Assembly: GCF_002811245.1 (NCBI RefSeq)
Contig: NZ_NIVQ01000002.1
Location: forward strand, 1 to 64,000
DNA length: 64,000 nt
Reading direction: 5' to 3'
Source: Vibrio salilacus
Lineage (GTDB): Bacteria > Pseudomonadota > Gammaproteobacteria > Enterobacterales > Vibrionaceae
The notes under the pieces were generated by a model. It made no database searches. It had not been told where the DNA came from and worked only from the letters and a program-made list of their open reading frames with translations. Position numbers and translations under genes: made by a program. Of the stretch, positions 37,917 to 47,844 are shown in pieces; the stretch's first letter is position 1; every line of letters begins with the position of its first letter.

Positions 37917-38837
37917 ATGAACCACCTCTCTTTTTATTGGCTACCAGAAAACGGTGACCTGTTAATCAAAGGAATCGAATCCGAGTTTTCTAGCTTGATT
38001 GAAAATTCAATCAAGAGCAACAAGATCTCGCTACCTCCGATCCCTGATGTCGTATTAAAGATTCAACAACTTTGTACCCAAGATACCACCACTATCTCAG
38101 ATGTTGCTGATTGCCTGTTTGAAGACCCAGGTCTTGCCGCCATTGTTGTTCGAGTTGCCAATTCTGTGATATTTAATCGCCGCAATATCACCTGCACAGA
38201 CTTAATGACAGCGGTTTCACGTTTAGGTATTTTGCGTGTCCGCGACATCGTAACAGCCCAAGCTATTGAACAACTTAAGCATTCGGTCAACTTAACGTAC
38301 TCGTGCAACAAAATTCTTAATCAAAGTGCCGCAAATTCACGAGAGTTGGCCGCCACGATGGCATTCGTCACTCGGGGTTTTAAAGAAACTGGATTAGCCA
38401 TCTACAACAACCTTGAAACCGATAAGGCTCTCCTTACGGGCCTATTGGCTGACATTGGCCTGTTTTGTATTATTAACGAGTACCACAACTACTTAGCACA
38501 AGGTAACTACCTAGCAGAAGATATCGCTTTCCAGATATTTGATCGACAGTGCTCTAATGCAAGTAAGTTGGTGCTAGACACATGGGGTTTTGATCAAGAC
38601 TTCCTTGCAGTGGCTTCTAATCAAACCATCACTTCATCTGACGTAGCTGTCAGCTACTTAGATGTTGCTCGTATCGCCAATCATATTCTTATGTTCCGTC
38701 GTCAAGATGAAAACATTGACGACCATACCGTTGAATTTGACGTTACCGGTGCCGATATACTGTACAAACTCAGCAATTTAAGTGATATTGAGTTCAATAC
38801 TCAGATAGACGAACTCATTCGGGCAAGTGGCCTCTAA
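37917..38837 (+). CDS. HDOD-domain signalling protein
   Basis: A 306-aa protein with an HDOD domain (about 40-235), including LPPIPDVVLKIQQL, GLAAIVVRVANS and LLTGLLADIGLFCIINEY. HDOD proteins have the HD-GYP fold without its catalytic metal ligands and often act in signalling, motility or competence control. The C-terminal 70 residues are helical. ATG 37917 (MNHLSFYW) is preferred to the upstream TTG 37854; no strong SD is seen for either. Confidence 0.8.
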   Translation: MNHLSFYWLPENGDLLIKGIESEFSSLIENSIKSNKISLPPIPDVVLKIQQLCTQDTTTISDVADCLFEDPGLAAIVVRVANSVIFNRRNITCTDLMTAVSRLGILRVRDIVTAQAIEQLKHSVNLTYSCNKILNQSAANSRELAATMAFVTRGFKETGLAIYNNLETDKALLTGLLADIGLFCIINEYHNYLAQGNYLAEDIAFQIFDRQCSNASKLVLDTWGFDQDFLAVASNQTITSSDVAVSYLDVARIANHILMFRRQDENIDDHTVEFDVTGADILYKLSNLSDIEFNTQIDELIRASGL

Positions 38838-38856
38838 CCACTAAATAGGATTTACC

Positions 38857-39762
38857 ATGTTTTCAGGGATGATATTTATTTTTGCCCCGCTGGTGGTGGG
38901 GTATTTTATTTCGATTACCAAACCATCTGTGCTTGAAAAAATCAACGCTACAACGGCAAATCTAATCTATGTCATCCTAGCTTTGATGGGACTCAGCCTA
39001 GCCGCTTTAGATAATCTCGGCCAAAACCTGCAGTTAATCTTAAAGACAACCGCCGTCTTTTTTAGCTGCTTAAGCCTAGCGAATTTAGCGGTTTTACCGC
39101 TTATTGATAAGTGGCTACCGATCAAAACCGATGCAAGTAATACTAAGCTTCCTTTGTCATCGATGGCACTTGAGTCTGCCAAGCTGATTATCGTTGTCGG
39201 CAGCGGCTTAGCAATCGGTCTTATGTTGCCTTTCGACCTGAGTTGGGTTGATATCGCCAGTGAATGGATATTGTTTTTACTGCTGTTTTTTATTGGTATT
39301 CAATTACGCAATAGTGGGCTAACTCTGAGGCAGATATTACTCAATAAGCATGGAATGGTCATTGCCCTAGTCATTATTGCTAGCTCCATGATTGGTGGAG
39401 TCATCTCTGCGACAATACTTCAAATCGATGTTTATCAGGGCCTAGCAATGGCATCTGGATTCGGTTGGTACTCACTCGCAGGAATTTTAATGGGCGACGC
39501 GTTTGGTCCAGTCTATGGCGGCGCTTCTTTTATGATAGAGTTGCTACGCGAGCTGATCGCCCTAGTTTTAATCCCACTCTTTATCCGCAACAAACCTTGC
39601 ACTTCTATCGGTTATGCTGGTGCGACAGCAATGGACTTTACACTACCAGTGATTCAAACCACAGGAGGTGTACGCTGTGTACCCATTGCCATTGTTAGTG
39701 GATTTATATTAAGTCTTTTGGTACCCGTTTTGATGTTATTCTTTGTCTCTCTTGCAGGCTAG
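38857..39762 (+). CDS. lysO: LysO-family lysine exporter (YbjE-like)
   Basis: A 301-aa membrane protein with about eight helices, matching LysO/YbjE. It has an N-terminal short repeat and the conserved C-terminal run GFGWYSLAGILMGDAFGPVYGGASFMIELLRELIAL. E. coli LysO exports lysine and its toxic analogues. The upstream gap (20 bp to the HDOD stop) suggests co-transcription with that gene. Confidence 0.85.
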   Translation: MFSGMIFIFAPLVVGYFISITKPSVLEKINATTANLIYVILALMGLSLAALDNLGQNLQLILKTTAVFFSCLSLANLAVLPLIDKWLPIKTDASNTKLPLSSMALESAKLIIVVGSGLAIGLMLPFDLSWVDIASEWILFLLLFFIGIQLRNSGLTLRQILLNKHGMVIALVIIASSMIGGVISATILQIDVYQGLAMASGFGWYSLAGILMGDAFGPVYGGASFMIELLRELIALVLIPLFIRNKPCTSIGYAGATAMDFTLPVIQTTGGVRCVPIAIVSGFILSLLVPVLMLFFVSLAG

Positions 39763-39877
39763 ATCGCAGAATCATTGGCAAAAATCTCTATATTATGTCG
39801 GGTTAAGTCCACTAATTTTAGTCAACACTAAAACAATAAAAGCACATTTATAATAATTATCTTCAAAAGGAATCACT

Positions 39878-40390
39878 ATGAAACGTACTCTTGTTGCCCT
39901 GCTGCTTGGCGCCGCTGCTTTTACTGCCTCTGCCACTAACAACGAATGTTTGTCGCAAAAGTACGATGCCTATATCGATGCTTCGCTCCACTGGTATGAA
40001 GACTTGTCTCAGTTGACAGCACAACAGCATCCAGATCTGAGTGAAGTCAGCGAATGGTTCCTTCAAGGTCGTCAGCATCACTTTGAGCTTAATCGAGCTG
40101 CTGTACATTACTATCTTAAACAAGATCCAACTAAAGTGGCGACCAATCAGCCTGTCGAAGCTTGGTTACAATTAGAACAAAAAGACATAAAAGTACTTTC
40201 ATCACGCAGCGATGAGTTAGGCAAGTTGGCTCAGATAACCTTTAGCGACCGTCAGTCTCAACCGCACGAGAAAAACTACGAACTGCGCTCTGCGTTTGTA
40301 GATTTACTTAGTCATCCAACAAAAATAGACGCGGCATTAAAACGATATAACAAGTCAATTCAACAACTTGAAATGATCAATTGCCAATAG
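39878..40390 (+). CDS. small secreted hypothetical protein
   Basis: A 170-aa protein with a signal peptide (MKRTLVALLLGAAAFTASA). The mature region is helical and contains two Cys, at NNECLSQK and at the end (MINCQ), which could form a disulfide. No known domain is recognised. AAGGAAT precedes the start. A terminator follows. Confidence 0.7.
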   Translation: MKRTLVALLLGAAAFTASATNNECLSQKYDAYIDASLHWYEDLSQLTAQQHPDLSEVSEWFLQGRQHHFELNRAAVHYYLKQDPTKVATNQPVEAWLQLEQKDIKVLSSRSDELGKLAQITFSDRQSQPHEKNYELRSAFVDLLSHPTKIDAALKRYNKSIQQLEMINCQ

Positions 40391-40448
40391 AAAACTTTAT
40401 TTTCCCGCTATTATTTGTCACTAGAAAATATTAAGATTCGTCAATTAA

Positions 40449-40471
40449 GACGGGACATTGTTCCCGTTTTC
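40449..40471 (+). terminator. rho-independent terminator of the secreted-protein gene
   Basis: Stem ACGGGA/TCCCGT with TTTTCG after it. Confidence 0.6.
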
Positions 40472-40520
40472 GTTTAGATTGTCCCGCTTGCAAGAAAGAT
40501 GATTAGAGCAAAGTCGCTGT

Positions 40521-42179
40521 ATGATAACGGAACATAAAACGGCTGATGTGAATTTTGAGAGCTTATTGCGCATATTCACAGTACCTGAAGGGCCGGACTC
40601 AACGCTAACCCAGATTGAAGAAAAGCTATCACGTAACTTAAATGAGTTTTTGCGTGATCATATTGTTGCCGAAGAGAAACCGCTTCGAGATATCGAAAAA
40701 GATTTTTCCAACGCTACTATCCCTGAAAGACCAGAATTTGTCTCGGATCATACCCAACACTTGCTAGACACACTGGTCTCGCAATCCGTTCATACTTCTG
40801 CCCCAAGCTTTATCGGCCACATGACGTCAGCGCTGCCGTATTTCTTAATGCCATTGTCCAAAATCATGATCGCGCTCAATCAAAACTTGGTGAAGATTGA
40901 AACATCAAAAGCCTTTACGCCACTAGAGCGTCAAGTGCTCGGTATGCTCCATCGTCTTATTTACGGTCGAGACGATAGTTTTTACGCCCAGTGGATGCAC
41001 AGCGCCAATCACTCTTTAGGTGCATTTTGCTCAGGCGGGACCATTGCTAATATTACCGCTCTATGGGTTGCGCGTAATAATGCGTTAAAAGCACAAGGTG
41101 ACTTCCAAGGGGTAGAAAAAGAAGGTCTATTCAAAGCCATGAAGCATTATGGCTATGAAGGTCTTGCTGTCTTAGTCTCCGAACGTGGTCACTACTCGCT
41201 TAAAAAAGCGGCAGACGTTCTTGGTATAGGTCAAGAAGGCTTAGTTGCCGTCAAAACCGATAACCACAACCGTATCTGCCCAAAAGCACTTGCTCAGCGT
41301 ATCTCCGAGTTAAAAGCTAACAACATCAAACCTTTTGCAGTCATCGGTGTGGCAGGAACCACTGAAACTGGTAACATCGATCCTCTCCAAGCCATTGCCA
41401 AAGTTTGTCAGCAAGAAAATTGCCATTTCCATGTCGATGCTGCTTGGGGAGGTGCAACACTGATGTCGAACAATTACCGTCATTTATTAGCGGGCATTGA
41501 GTTGGCTGATTCCGTCACGATTGATGCCCATAAACAGCTCTACATCCCAATGGGCGCTGGAATGGTATTGTTCAAACAGCCTGACGCGATGAAATCCATT
41601 GAACACCATGCCCAATATATCTTACGTAAAGGGTCTAAAGATCTTGGTAGTCATACCCTAGAGGGCTCACGCTCTGGCATGGCGATGTTAGTCTATGCTG
41701 CAATGCATATCATTAGTCGCCCTGGTTATGAGCTTCTTATCGATCAGAGCATCGACAAAGCCAACTATTTTGCCAACTTAATTGGCCAGCAAGACGACTT
41801 CGAGTTAGTCTCGCAGCCAGAGTTATGCCTGCTCACTTACCGCTACGTTCCTCAGCGAGTGCTAATTGCATTGGAAAAAGCCCAAGGTGAGCATCGAGAA
41901 ACACTCAATGAACTGCTCAATGAACTAACCAAATTTATTCAAAAGCGCCAACGAGAAACCGGAAAATCGTTTGTATCGAGAACGCGTCTCAACCCTGCTA
42001 AATGGGATCATTTGAACACTATTGTATTCCGTGTGGTTCTTGCCAATCCATTGACGAGCTGCGATCTTCTAAGTCATATTTTACAACAGCAACGTGAAAT
42101 TGCTCAGCAAGCACCAACCCTGATGGCGCAAATCAATCACACAATGGAACAAGTATTCAACGCTGACAATTCAGCCTGA
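40521..42179 (+). CDS. panP: pyridoxal-dependent aspartate 1-decarboxylase PanP
   Basis: A 552-aa PLP group II decarboxylase. The PLP lysine is Lys338 in TIDAHKQLYIPMG, and the PLP pocket includes HVDAAWGG. It has the length and N-terminal character of PanP. In Vibrio and relatives this decarboxylates aspartate to beta-alanine for pantothenate in place of PanD. Alternative: a glutamate or cysteine-sulfinate decarboxylase; the sequence alone does not decide it. It is a single gene. Confidence 0.82.
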   Translation: MITEHKTADVNFESLLRIFTVPEGPDSTLTQIEEKLSRNLNEFLRDHIVAEEKPLRDIEKDFSNATIPERPEFVSDHTQHLLDTLVSQSVHTSAPSFIGHMTSALPYFLMPLSKIMIALNQNLVKIETSKAFTPLERQVLGMLHRLIYGRDDSFYAQWMHSANHSLGAFCSGGTIANITALWVARNNALKAQGDFQGVEKEGLFKAMKHYGYEGLAVLVSERGHYSLKKAADVLGIGQEGLVAVKTDNHNRICPKALAQRISELKANNIKPFAVIGVAGTTETGNIDPLQAIAKVCQQENCHFHVDAAWGGATLMSNNYRHLLAGIELADSVTIDAHKQLYIPMGAGMVLFKQPDAMKSIEHHAQYILRKGSKDLGSHTLEGSRSGMAMLVYAAMHIISRPGYELLIDQSIDKANYFANLIGQQDDFELVSQPELCLLTYRYVPQRVLIALEKAQGEHRETLNELLNELTKFIQKRQRETGKSFVSRTRLNPAKWDHLNTIVFRVVLANPLTSCDLLSHILQQQREIAQQAPTLMAQINHTMEQVFNADNSA

Positions 42180-42260
42180 AACTTTATTTCTGAAATATTG
42201 TAATTTGTCTATCAACTTAAGCCTCAAAACAAAAATTTATCCAACTTTAGAAATCAATTC

Positions 42261-42284
42261 TGTAGTTTAAACAAAATTTTGTTT
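42261..42284. promoter_or_regulatory. palindrome upstream of hexR
   Basis: AAACAAAATTTTGTTT (42269-42284) is a perfect 16-bp palindrome. The overlapping TGTAGTTTAAACAAA resembles a HexR half-site (consensus recalled as TGTAATnnnATTACA, 10 of 15). It may be an operator for hexR autoregulation. Confidence 0.35.
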
Positions 42285-42458
42285 GAGGCTTGTCATAGAA
42301 TGACTAATTGCTTAACAGAAAAGTTGTCGTAAATCTTTTGCTTAGGTTTATACTGGTCGCATGGCGCTGGATTGTACTTACCCTTTCGGAAACAGTTTAT
42401 TACCCTTCTTCATTTTGGGTATATCCAGTGAGTTGTTCTCTATACCCTCGTGAACACT

Positions 42459-43313
42459 ATGAACACATTAGAAAAAATTCAAAAAAACCTAGAAAACTTT
42501 AGTAAGTCAGAGCGAAAAGTTGCCGAAGTGATCATGGCTTCACCGCAGACTGCTATCCATTCTAGTATTGCTACGCTCGCCAAAATGGCTGATGTAAGTG
42601 AGCCTACTGTTAATCGTTTTTGCCGCCGCTTAGATACTAAAGGCTTCCCGGATTTCAAGCTGCACTTAGCACAAAGTCTTGCCAACGGAACGCCATATGT
42701 AAATCGTAACGTTGAAGAAGATGATGGCCCTGACGCATACACACACAAGATCTTCGAGTCGACCATGGCATGCCTCGATGTGGCTAAAAATAGCCTTGAC
42801 CCGATGCAAGTTAATCGTGCTGTTGATCTGTTAACTCAAGCCAAACGAATTTCTTTTTTTGGCCTAGGAGCGTCGTCAGCGGTTGCGAAAGATGCACAAA
42901 ACAAATTTATTCGCTTTAACATTCCGATTACCTGTTTTGAAGATATCGTAATGCAACGCATGAGCTGCATTAACTGTACTGATAACGATGTTATCGTCCT
43001 GATTTCACATACTGGTCGGACTAAGAGCCAAGTGGAAATTGCTAATCTCGCGCGTGAAAACGGCGCAACGGTGATTGCAATTACCGCTAAAGACTCACCT
43101 CTTGATAAAGCAAGCTCGTTATCTATATCGCTCGATGTGCCAGAAGATACCGATGTATACATGCCGATGGCAAGTCGCGTCGTTCAAATGACAGTCATAG
43201 ATGTCCTCGCAACAGGTTTTACGCTTCGTCGTGGTTCTGGATTTCGTGAGAACTTAAAGCGTGTAAAAGATGTATTGAAAGATTCCCGCTACGATAAACT
43301 TTCACAGCTATAA
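42459..43313 (+). CDS. hexR: MurR/RpiR-family regulator HexR
   Basis: A 284-aa regulator. An N-terminal RpiR helix-turn-helix (MADVSEPTVNRFCRRL) is followed by a SIS domain (about 125-260) with FFGLGASSAVAKDAQNK and SHTGRTKSQVEIA. HexR controls central carbon metabolism genes in gammaproteobacteria and releases DNA on binding 2-keto-3-deoxy-6-phosphogluconate. I take ATG 42459 over GTG 42450. Terminator follows. Confidence 0.92.
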   Translation: MNTLEKIQKNLENFSKSERKVAEVIMASPQTAIHSSIATLAKMADVSEPTVNRFCRRLDTKGFPDFKLHLAQSLANGTPYVNRNVEEDDGPDAYTHKIFESTMACLDVAKNSLDPMQVNRAVDLLTQAKRISFFGLGASSAVAKDAQNKFIRFNIPITCFEDIVMQRMSCINCTDNDVIVLISHTGRTKSQVEIANLARENGATVIAITAKDSPLDKASSLSISLDVPEDTDVYMPMASRVVQMTVIDVLATGFTLRRGSGFRENLKRVKDVLKDSRYDKLSQL

Positions 43314-43319
43314 ATGATT

Positions 43320-43347
43320 AAGGAGCACATAAGTGCTCCTTTTTTAT
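43320..43347 (+). terminator. rho-independent terminator of hexR
   Basis: Stem AGGAGCAC/GTGCTCCT with a T7 tail. Confidence 0.85.
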
Positions 43348-43780
43348 TCACAATTTTGTAGCCGCTCTTTATCCTGACGATAGACTTGGTGAATAATAGC
43401 GGCCTTGGCGCTTGATTCGAGTTGCTCACTTGGCGGGCACTCCCCGTCATATTGACAAACCTGATCGAATATATACATCACACGTTGGATAGTCAGTGGT
43501 ATTGGGTTGCCTTTTATTTTATTGCGACCAATTTCAATGCATCTTGGGCGACAGCCTCAAACGATGTACTGCATACTCCAAAGCTATTAAGCAGTGGCAG
43601 CTTATCGATCATCATATTAACCCACAAGACTCCGTCTTCTCAGTGTGCATGAACGCGGCCAGTGAGAATCTGAGCCAATTTTCCATAACGATTGAGGATA
43701 TCTATCGCTTCGAGCAGCAACTGAGGCAGCCCTGATGTTTGTGTATCGGTACCAAAAGTTAACCTGAGATCAACAATCAA
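43344..43780 (-). pseudogene. decayed hypothetical gene (in-frame stop and frameshift)
   Basis: Reading the minus strand from about 43780 gives one coding-like frame (LTFGTDTQTSGLPQLLLEAI, then ILNRYGKLAQILTGRVHAH). It meets an in-frame TGA at 43640-43642 and continues as EDGVLWVNMMIDKLPLLNSF through ALKLVAIK. A frame change near 43522-43530 is needed to continue KGNPIPLTIQRVMYIFDQV through ERLQNCE to the stop at 43344. The length fits one ~145-codon gene with a single frameshift and a nonsense codon. I do not recognise the family. No ATG or SD is found at the 5' end (only TTG 43780). Confidence 0.6.
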
Positions 43781-43887
43781 TTTTTAGTCGATAGATTTCA
43801 CCTATAACACTAACAGACAATTGACACTTTATTTCCGTTTATGATTCGGGCATAGTTGCAGTTAACAAAATACAGGAGAAAAACAAT

Positions 43888-44154
43888 ATGTTCGTAGTTA
43901 TCTTTGGTCGCCCAGCTTGTCCTTTCTGTGTTCGTGCAAAAGAGCACGCAGAAACACTAAAAGCAAAACGCGATGATTTCAACTACCGTTATGTAGATAT
44001 TCATGCGGAAGGAATTTCTAAAGCAGATCTTGAGAAAACTGTCGGCAAACCTGTAGAAACCGTCCCTCAAATCTTCATCGATCAAGATCATATCGGTGGC
44101 TGCGACGAGTTCGAAGCATACGCAAAAGAACACCTTGGTCTATTCGACGAATAA
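43888..44154 (+). CDS. grxA: glutaredoxin 1 (GrxA)
   Basis: An 88-aa thioredoxin-fold protein with active site Cys11-Pro-Phe-Cys14 and the cis-Pro segment TVPQIFID. It fits GrxA, which uses glutathione to reduce ribonucleotide reductase and other disulfides. SD CAGGAG precedes the ATG. The length is the family's. Confidence 0.95.
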   Translation: MFVVIFGRPACPFCVRAKEHAETLKAKRDDFNYRYVDIHAEGISKADLEKTVGKPVETVPQIFIDQDHIGGCDEFEAYAKEHLGLFDE

Positions 44155-44171
44155 AACCAGACTGCTCACTG

Positions 44172-44197
44172 AAAGCCGCGATTACCGCGGCTTTTTT
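44172..44197 (+). terminator. rho-independent terminator of grxA
   Basis: Stem AGCCGCG/CGCGGCT with T6. Confidence 0.85.
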
Positions 44198-44282
44198 GTT
44201 GTGCCGCGATATCGGAAAGTAAGTCAAACCAAGCGCACAAGTAATATCCTTCGGAGATAATAAAGTCGTAACGCACGTCATT

Positions 44283-44310
44283 CAATCATCAATCATCAAT
44301 CATCAATCAA
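44283..44310 (+). repeat. heptanucleotide tandem repeat AATCATC
   Basis: Three perfect copies of AATCATC and a partial fourth (AATCAAA). It is outside any gene and could arise by slipped-strand replication. It is too short for a CRISPR. Confidence 0.75.
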
Positions 44311-44354
44311 AGTTTCAATGTGATTTCAGCTTTTCTCAAGTCGGTTTATAGGCG

Positions 44355-44489
44355 TTGCGCCTAATAAACGAACGGATCGATGACCATATTTTGCAAATAC
44401 TCTGCCCCAACCTGGATTATCCAGAGCTATTTCCCCATGACCGTGGCTCGTTCAATTCTCGCTTGATTGGTTACCACTTACAACGCTGA
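44355..44489 (+). pseudogene. possible gene fragment (44 codons)
   Basis: A frame from TTG 44355 to TGA 44489 encodes coding-like LINERIDDHILQILCPNL and PELFPHDRGSFNSRLIGYHL. The preceding in-frame TAG and the absence of SD suggest the remnant of a longer gene. The family is unknown. Confidence 0.3.
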
Positions 44490-44637
44490 AACCTTATAAA
44501 ACGAATAGAATAGTCAACGGTTAACGGCACCCTGTGTAAACTAATAGTAAAATATAAAATATTTCACTTATTTTTTAGTCATATTCAGATACAATTTGCG
44601 TATACAACCACCCTCGGCCGCAATACAAGAATCGCCC

Positions 44638-46320
44638 GTGAATATTGACGTAGTACTTTTGCTAGAACAAAACCCCATTTTGCTCATTTTTGTCGTGCTT
44701 GCTATTGGTTTAGCGATCGGCAAGATTCGTTTTGGTAACCTACAGTTAGGTAACTCAATTGGAGTCCTCATTACCTCATTAATTATGGGCCACCTTGGCT
44801 TCACCTTTAATGCGGACGCTCTCACTATTGGTTTCATGCTATTTATCTACTGTGTAGGCATTGAAGCGGGGCCAAACTTCTTTGGTATCTTTTTCCGAGA
44901 TGGAAAACACTACTTTATTTTAAGTCTGGTGGTACTCGTTACGGCCTTGTCAATCACCTACTTTTCATCCCATTATCTTGGGCTCGATTTTGGTCTTTCG
45001 GCTGGAATGATGGCCGGTGCACTCACCTCAACGCCAGTATTGGTGGGGGCTCAAGATGCACTGAACTCGGGTTTGGCCACAATTCCACGTGATATGGTAT
45101 TTGAGCAGGTAATTGAAAACCTTTCGGTCGGCTATGCAATGGCCTATCTGATTGGCCTTATCAGTATGATTATGTTTGCGAAGCTGCTGCCTAAACTACA
45201 AAAACAAAATTTGTCAGATTCTGCGCAACAAATAGCTAAAGAACGTGGACTTGGCAGCTCAGGGCAACGCAAAGTTTACCTCCCTATCATTCGTGCTTAT
45301 CGCGTCGGACAAGAGCTAATTAACTGGACAGATGGCAAAAACCTACGTGAGCTCGGCATCTATCGTCAGACCGGTTGTTACATCGAACGTATCCGCCGCA
45401 ACGGCATTTTAGCCCACCCGGATGGTGACGCAATATTACAAGAAGGCGATGAAATTGCCCTTGTTGGCTTTCCTGATAGTCACGCTCGCCTAGACCCAAG
45501 CTTTCGTAATGGTAAAGAAGTGTTTGACCGAAACTTACTTGACCTACGTATCGCAGAAGAAGAGATCGTGGTAAAAAGTGACGCGATTGCTGGAAAGCGT
45601 CTCTCTGATCTCAACTTATCAGAATATGGCTGTTTCCTTAACCGTGTTGTTCGCGCACAAATTGAAATGCCGATGGACCTAGATATCGTGTTGGCTAAAG
45701 GGGATGTACTGCAAGTTAGTGGCGAAAAGAGTCGAGTTCATGGTCTTGCTGAGAAGATCGGTTTTATCTCAATTCACAGCCAAATGGCGGATTTGCTGGC
45801 CTTCTGTAGTTTTTTCATCCTCGGCGTGCTGTTTGGTTTAATTACCATGACATTTGGTCAAGTATCCTTCGGTTTAGGTAACGCTGTCGGTCTACTCCTA
45901 TCTGGAATCACACTGGGCTTTTTACGCGCCAACCATCCTACATTTGGCTATGTTCCCCAGGGAGCGCTGAACATGGTCAAAGATCTTGGCTTGATGTTCT
46001 TTATGGTCGGAATCGGCTTAAGTGCGGGTGGAAAAATGTTTGACCACCTGTCACAAGTTGGCCCACAGGTCATTGGTTTGGCGTTTTTAGTCAGTGTGGT
46101 GCCAGTCGTCGTCGCTTACCTAGTTGGCGCATACCTATTAAAAATGAACCGCGCACTGTTGTTTGGCGCCATCATCGGCGCACGGACTTGTGCGCCTGCG
46201 ATGGATATCGTCAATGACTATGCGAAATCAACCATTCCGGCGCTTGGTTATGCCGGCACCTACGCCATCGCCAATATACTGATGACCTTAGCCGGTACGA
46301 TACTGATTATCTTAAGCTGA
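44638..46320 (+). CDS. YbjL/AspT-type putative transporter with two TrkA-C domains
   Basis: A 560-aa inner-membrane protein of the aspartate:alanine exchanger family. Two five- or six-helix membrane halves (about 5-190 and 380-560) flank two regulatory TrkA-C (RCK_C) domains (about 210-370). The repeated motifs [16 protein letters not shown] and [16 protein letters not shown] are typical. The substrate is not known. GTG 44638 gives [12 protein letters not shown], the usual N terminus; the frame could extend to TTG 44596. Confidence 0.85.
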   Translation: MNIDVVLLLEQNPILLIFVVLAIGLAIGKIRFGNLQLGNSIGVLITSLIMGHLGFTFNADALTIGFMLFIYCVGIEAGPNFFGIFFRDGKHYFILSLVVLVTALSITYFSSHYLGLDFGLSAGMMAGALTSTPVLVGAQDALNSGLATIPRDMVFEQVIENLSVGYAMAYLIGLISMIMFAKLLPKLQKQNLSDSAQQIAKERGLGSSGQRKVYLPIIRAYRVGQELINWTDGKNLRELGIYRQTGCYIERIRRNGILAHPDGDAILQEGDEIALVGFPDSHARLDPSFRNGKEVFDRNLLDLRIAEEEIVVKSDAIAGKRLSDLNLSEYGCFLNRVVRAQIEMPMDLDIVLAKGDVLQVSGEKSRVHGLAEKIGFISIHSQMADLLAFCSFFILGVLFGLITMTFGQVSFGLGNAVGLLLSGITLGFLRANHPTFGYVPQGALNMVKDLGLMFFMVGIGLSAGGKMFDHLSQVGPQVIGLAFLVSVVPVVVAYLVGAYLLKMNRALLFGAIIGARTCAPAMDIVNDYAKSTIPALGYAGTYAIANILMTLAGTILIILS

Positions 46321-46348
46321 TATTGAGTATTCTCAATTTAGAAAAGTA

Positions 46349-46378
46349 AAAAGGCTTCCCGCAGGAAGCCTTTTTTGT
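46349..46378. terminator. bidirectional terminator between the YbjL-like and artM genes
   Basis: Stem AAGGCTTCC/GGAAGCCTT flanked by A and T runs. Confidence 0.85.
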
Positions 46379-46389
46379 ATTTCGATGAC

Positions 46390-47067
46390 TTAACTTAATG
46401 GTCTTAAATAGGCTAGGAAACGTTTTTCTGCTGCTTTAAAACACATCAGAATAATAAATGTCAGTCCCATGTAGAACAGGCCTGCCGTTAAGAAGGATTC
46501 AAACGGTGCGTAGTAGCGTGAATTGACCAGACGTGCGGCACCCGTTAGATCGGCAATGGTCACAATCCCAGCAACCGCACTACCATGCAGCATGAAAATC
46601 ACCTCATTACTGTAAGCAGGTAATGCGCGACGTAACGCACTTGGTAAAATAACACGACGGTACGTCATAAACGCACTCATGCCATAAGCTTTGGCAGCTT
46701 CCACTTCACCTTTTGGTAAACCGTTGATCGCACCACGAATAATCTCTGCGGTATAAGCGGAAGTATTAAGCACAAAAGCCACTAAGGCACAGAACCAAGC
46801 ATGCTCCCACAAGGTACCTTTGACCGCAATAAACTGGTCCATACCGTAATAGATCAAATAAAGCTGGACTAAAAGTGGCGTGCCGCGGAAAAAGTATATA
46901 AACGCCCAGCTAGGCCCATTAAGCAGATAGTTATCACTGTTACGGGCCACACCCAAAGGAATCGCAACAAAAAGACCAATCACCAGTGCCAGTGACACGA
47001 GCCAAACGGTGGTCCAAAGACCCTCTAAATAGATTGGTAAACTTTCAACAATTAACGAAAAGTCCAT
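46390..47067 (-). CDS. artM: arginine ABC transporter permease ArtM
   Basis: A 225-aa HisM/ArtM-type membrane subunit with five predicted helices and the EAA loop (GEVEAAKAYGMSAFMTYRRVILP) that contacts the ATPase. It is the last gene of the minus-strand operon artP-artI-artQ-artM. Its start is 4 bp after the artQ stop, with AGGTAAAAGG upstream. Histidine- and other amino-acid permeases have the same architecture, so the arginine assignment rests on the operon context. Confidence 0.88.
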   Translation of the reverse strand: MDFSLIVESLPIYLEGLWTTVWLVSLALVIGLFVAIPLGVARNSDNYLLNGPSWAFIYFFRGTPLLVQLYLIYYGMDQFIAVKGTLWEHAWFCALVAFVLNTSAYTAEIIRGAINGLPKGEVEAAKAYGMSAFMTYRRVILPSALRRALPAYSNEVIFMLHGSAVAGIVTIADLTGAARLVNSRYYAPFESFLTAGLFYMGLTFIILMCFKAAEKRFLAYLRPLS

Positions 47068-47071
47068 CCTT

Positions 47072-47812
47072 TTACCTCGCGTGAATACTGAATTTGCGTT
47101 CGATGATCTTCAAAAAGCCAGTTGAAACACTGGTAAAGAACAGAAAAATAATCGCAACGGCCATGTAGAAGGTAAACGGCATCTTGGTTGAACCTGCAGC
47201 AAGGGAACTCACCCGTACCATATCTTCAAGACCGATGATGGAGACAAGCGCTGTTGTCTTGAGCAAAACAAGCCAGTTGTTACCAAAACCAGGCAATGCG
47301 TGGCGAACCATTTGCGGTAACAAAATACGTCTAAACGCCAATACCGAGCTCATGCCATATGCTTTGGCGGCTTCGAGTTCACCTTTATCCACTGCCATAA
47401 TTGCACCACGGAAGGTTTCTGCCATATAGGCACCAAAGATAAAACCTATGGTGAGAACACCGGCAATAAATGGGCTCACATCGATGTAATCAGGTAAATA
47501 TGCCGTCCATTCATGGCTAGGATCGCTAGATGCAAACCACTCATTCAGAGTTTCATTAATTGCATATAAACTATTGTTAAGCAGGATTTGTCCGCCGAAG
47601 AAAATCAGCATCATAAGAACTAAATCGGGAATACCGCGAATTACTGTGGTATAGAGTGTCGCTATAGCTCTGGCCCAGCGATACGGAGCCATCTTGGCTA
47701 ACGCACCAAGCATGCCTAAAATCATCGCGAGTATTAATGATAATAACGCGACTTCAATGGTGACTACGGCCCCTTTTAAAATTGAGGCTTCATATCCTTG
47801 TAGATCCAGCAT
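47072..47812 (-). CDS. artQ: arginine ABC transporter permease ArtQ
   Basis: A 246-aa HisQ/ArtQ-type permease with five helices. The EAA loop GELEAAKAYGMSSVLAFRRILLP parallels that of ArtM. It forms a heterodimer channel with ArtM. SD AGGAA precedes the start. The artI-artQ gap contains a hairpin. Confidence 0.88.
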   Translation of the reverse strand: MLDLQGYEASILKGAVVTIEVALLSLILAMILGMLGALAKMAPYRWARAIATLYTTVIRGIPDLVLMMLIFFGGQILLNNSLYAINETLNEWFASSDPSHEWTAYLPDYIDVSPFIAGVLTIGFIFGAYMAETFRGAIMAVDKGELEAAKAYGMSSVLAFRRILLPQMVRHALPGFGNNWLVLLKTTALVSIIGLEDMVRVSSLAAGSTKMPFTFYMAVAIIFLFFTSVSTGFLKIIERKFSIHAR

Positions 47813-47844
47813 AGGTAAGTTCCTGATCCCTAAACTTTATAAAT

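Noticed and set aside
43422..43735. Plus-strand ORFs of 76 and 79 codons between hexR and grxA
   Set aside because: The peptide composition is unnatural, and the minus strand contains a much more coding-like decayed gene over the same bases.
44283..44310. Short direct repeats taken as a possible CRISPR
   Set aside because: Units are seven bases with no spacers; this is a simple tandem repeat.
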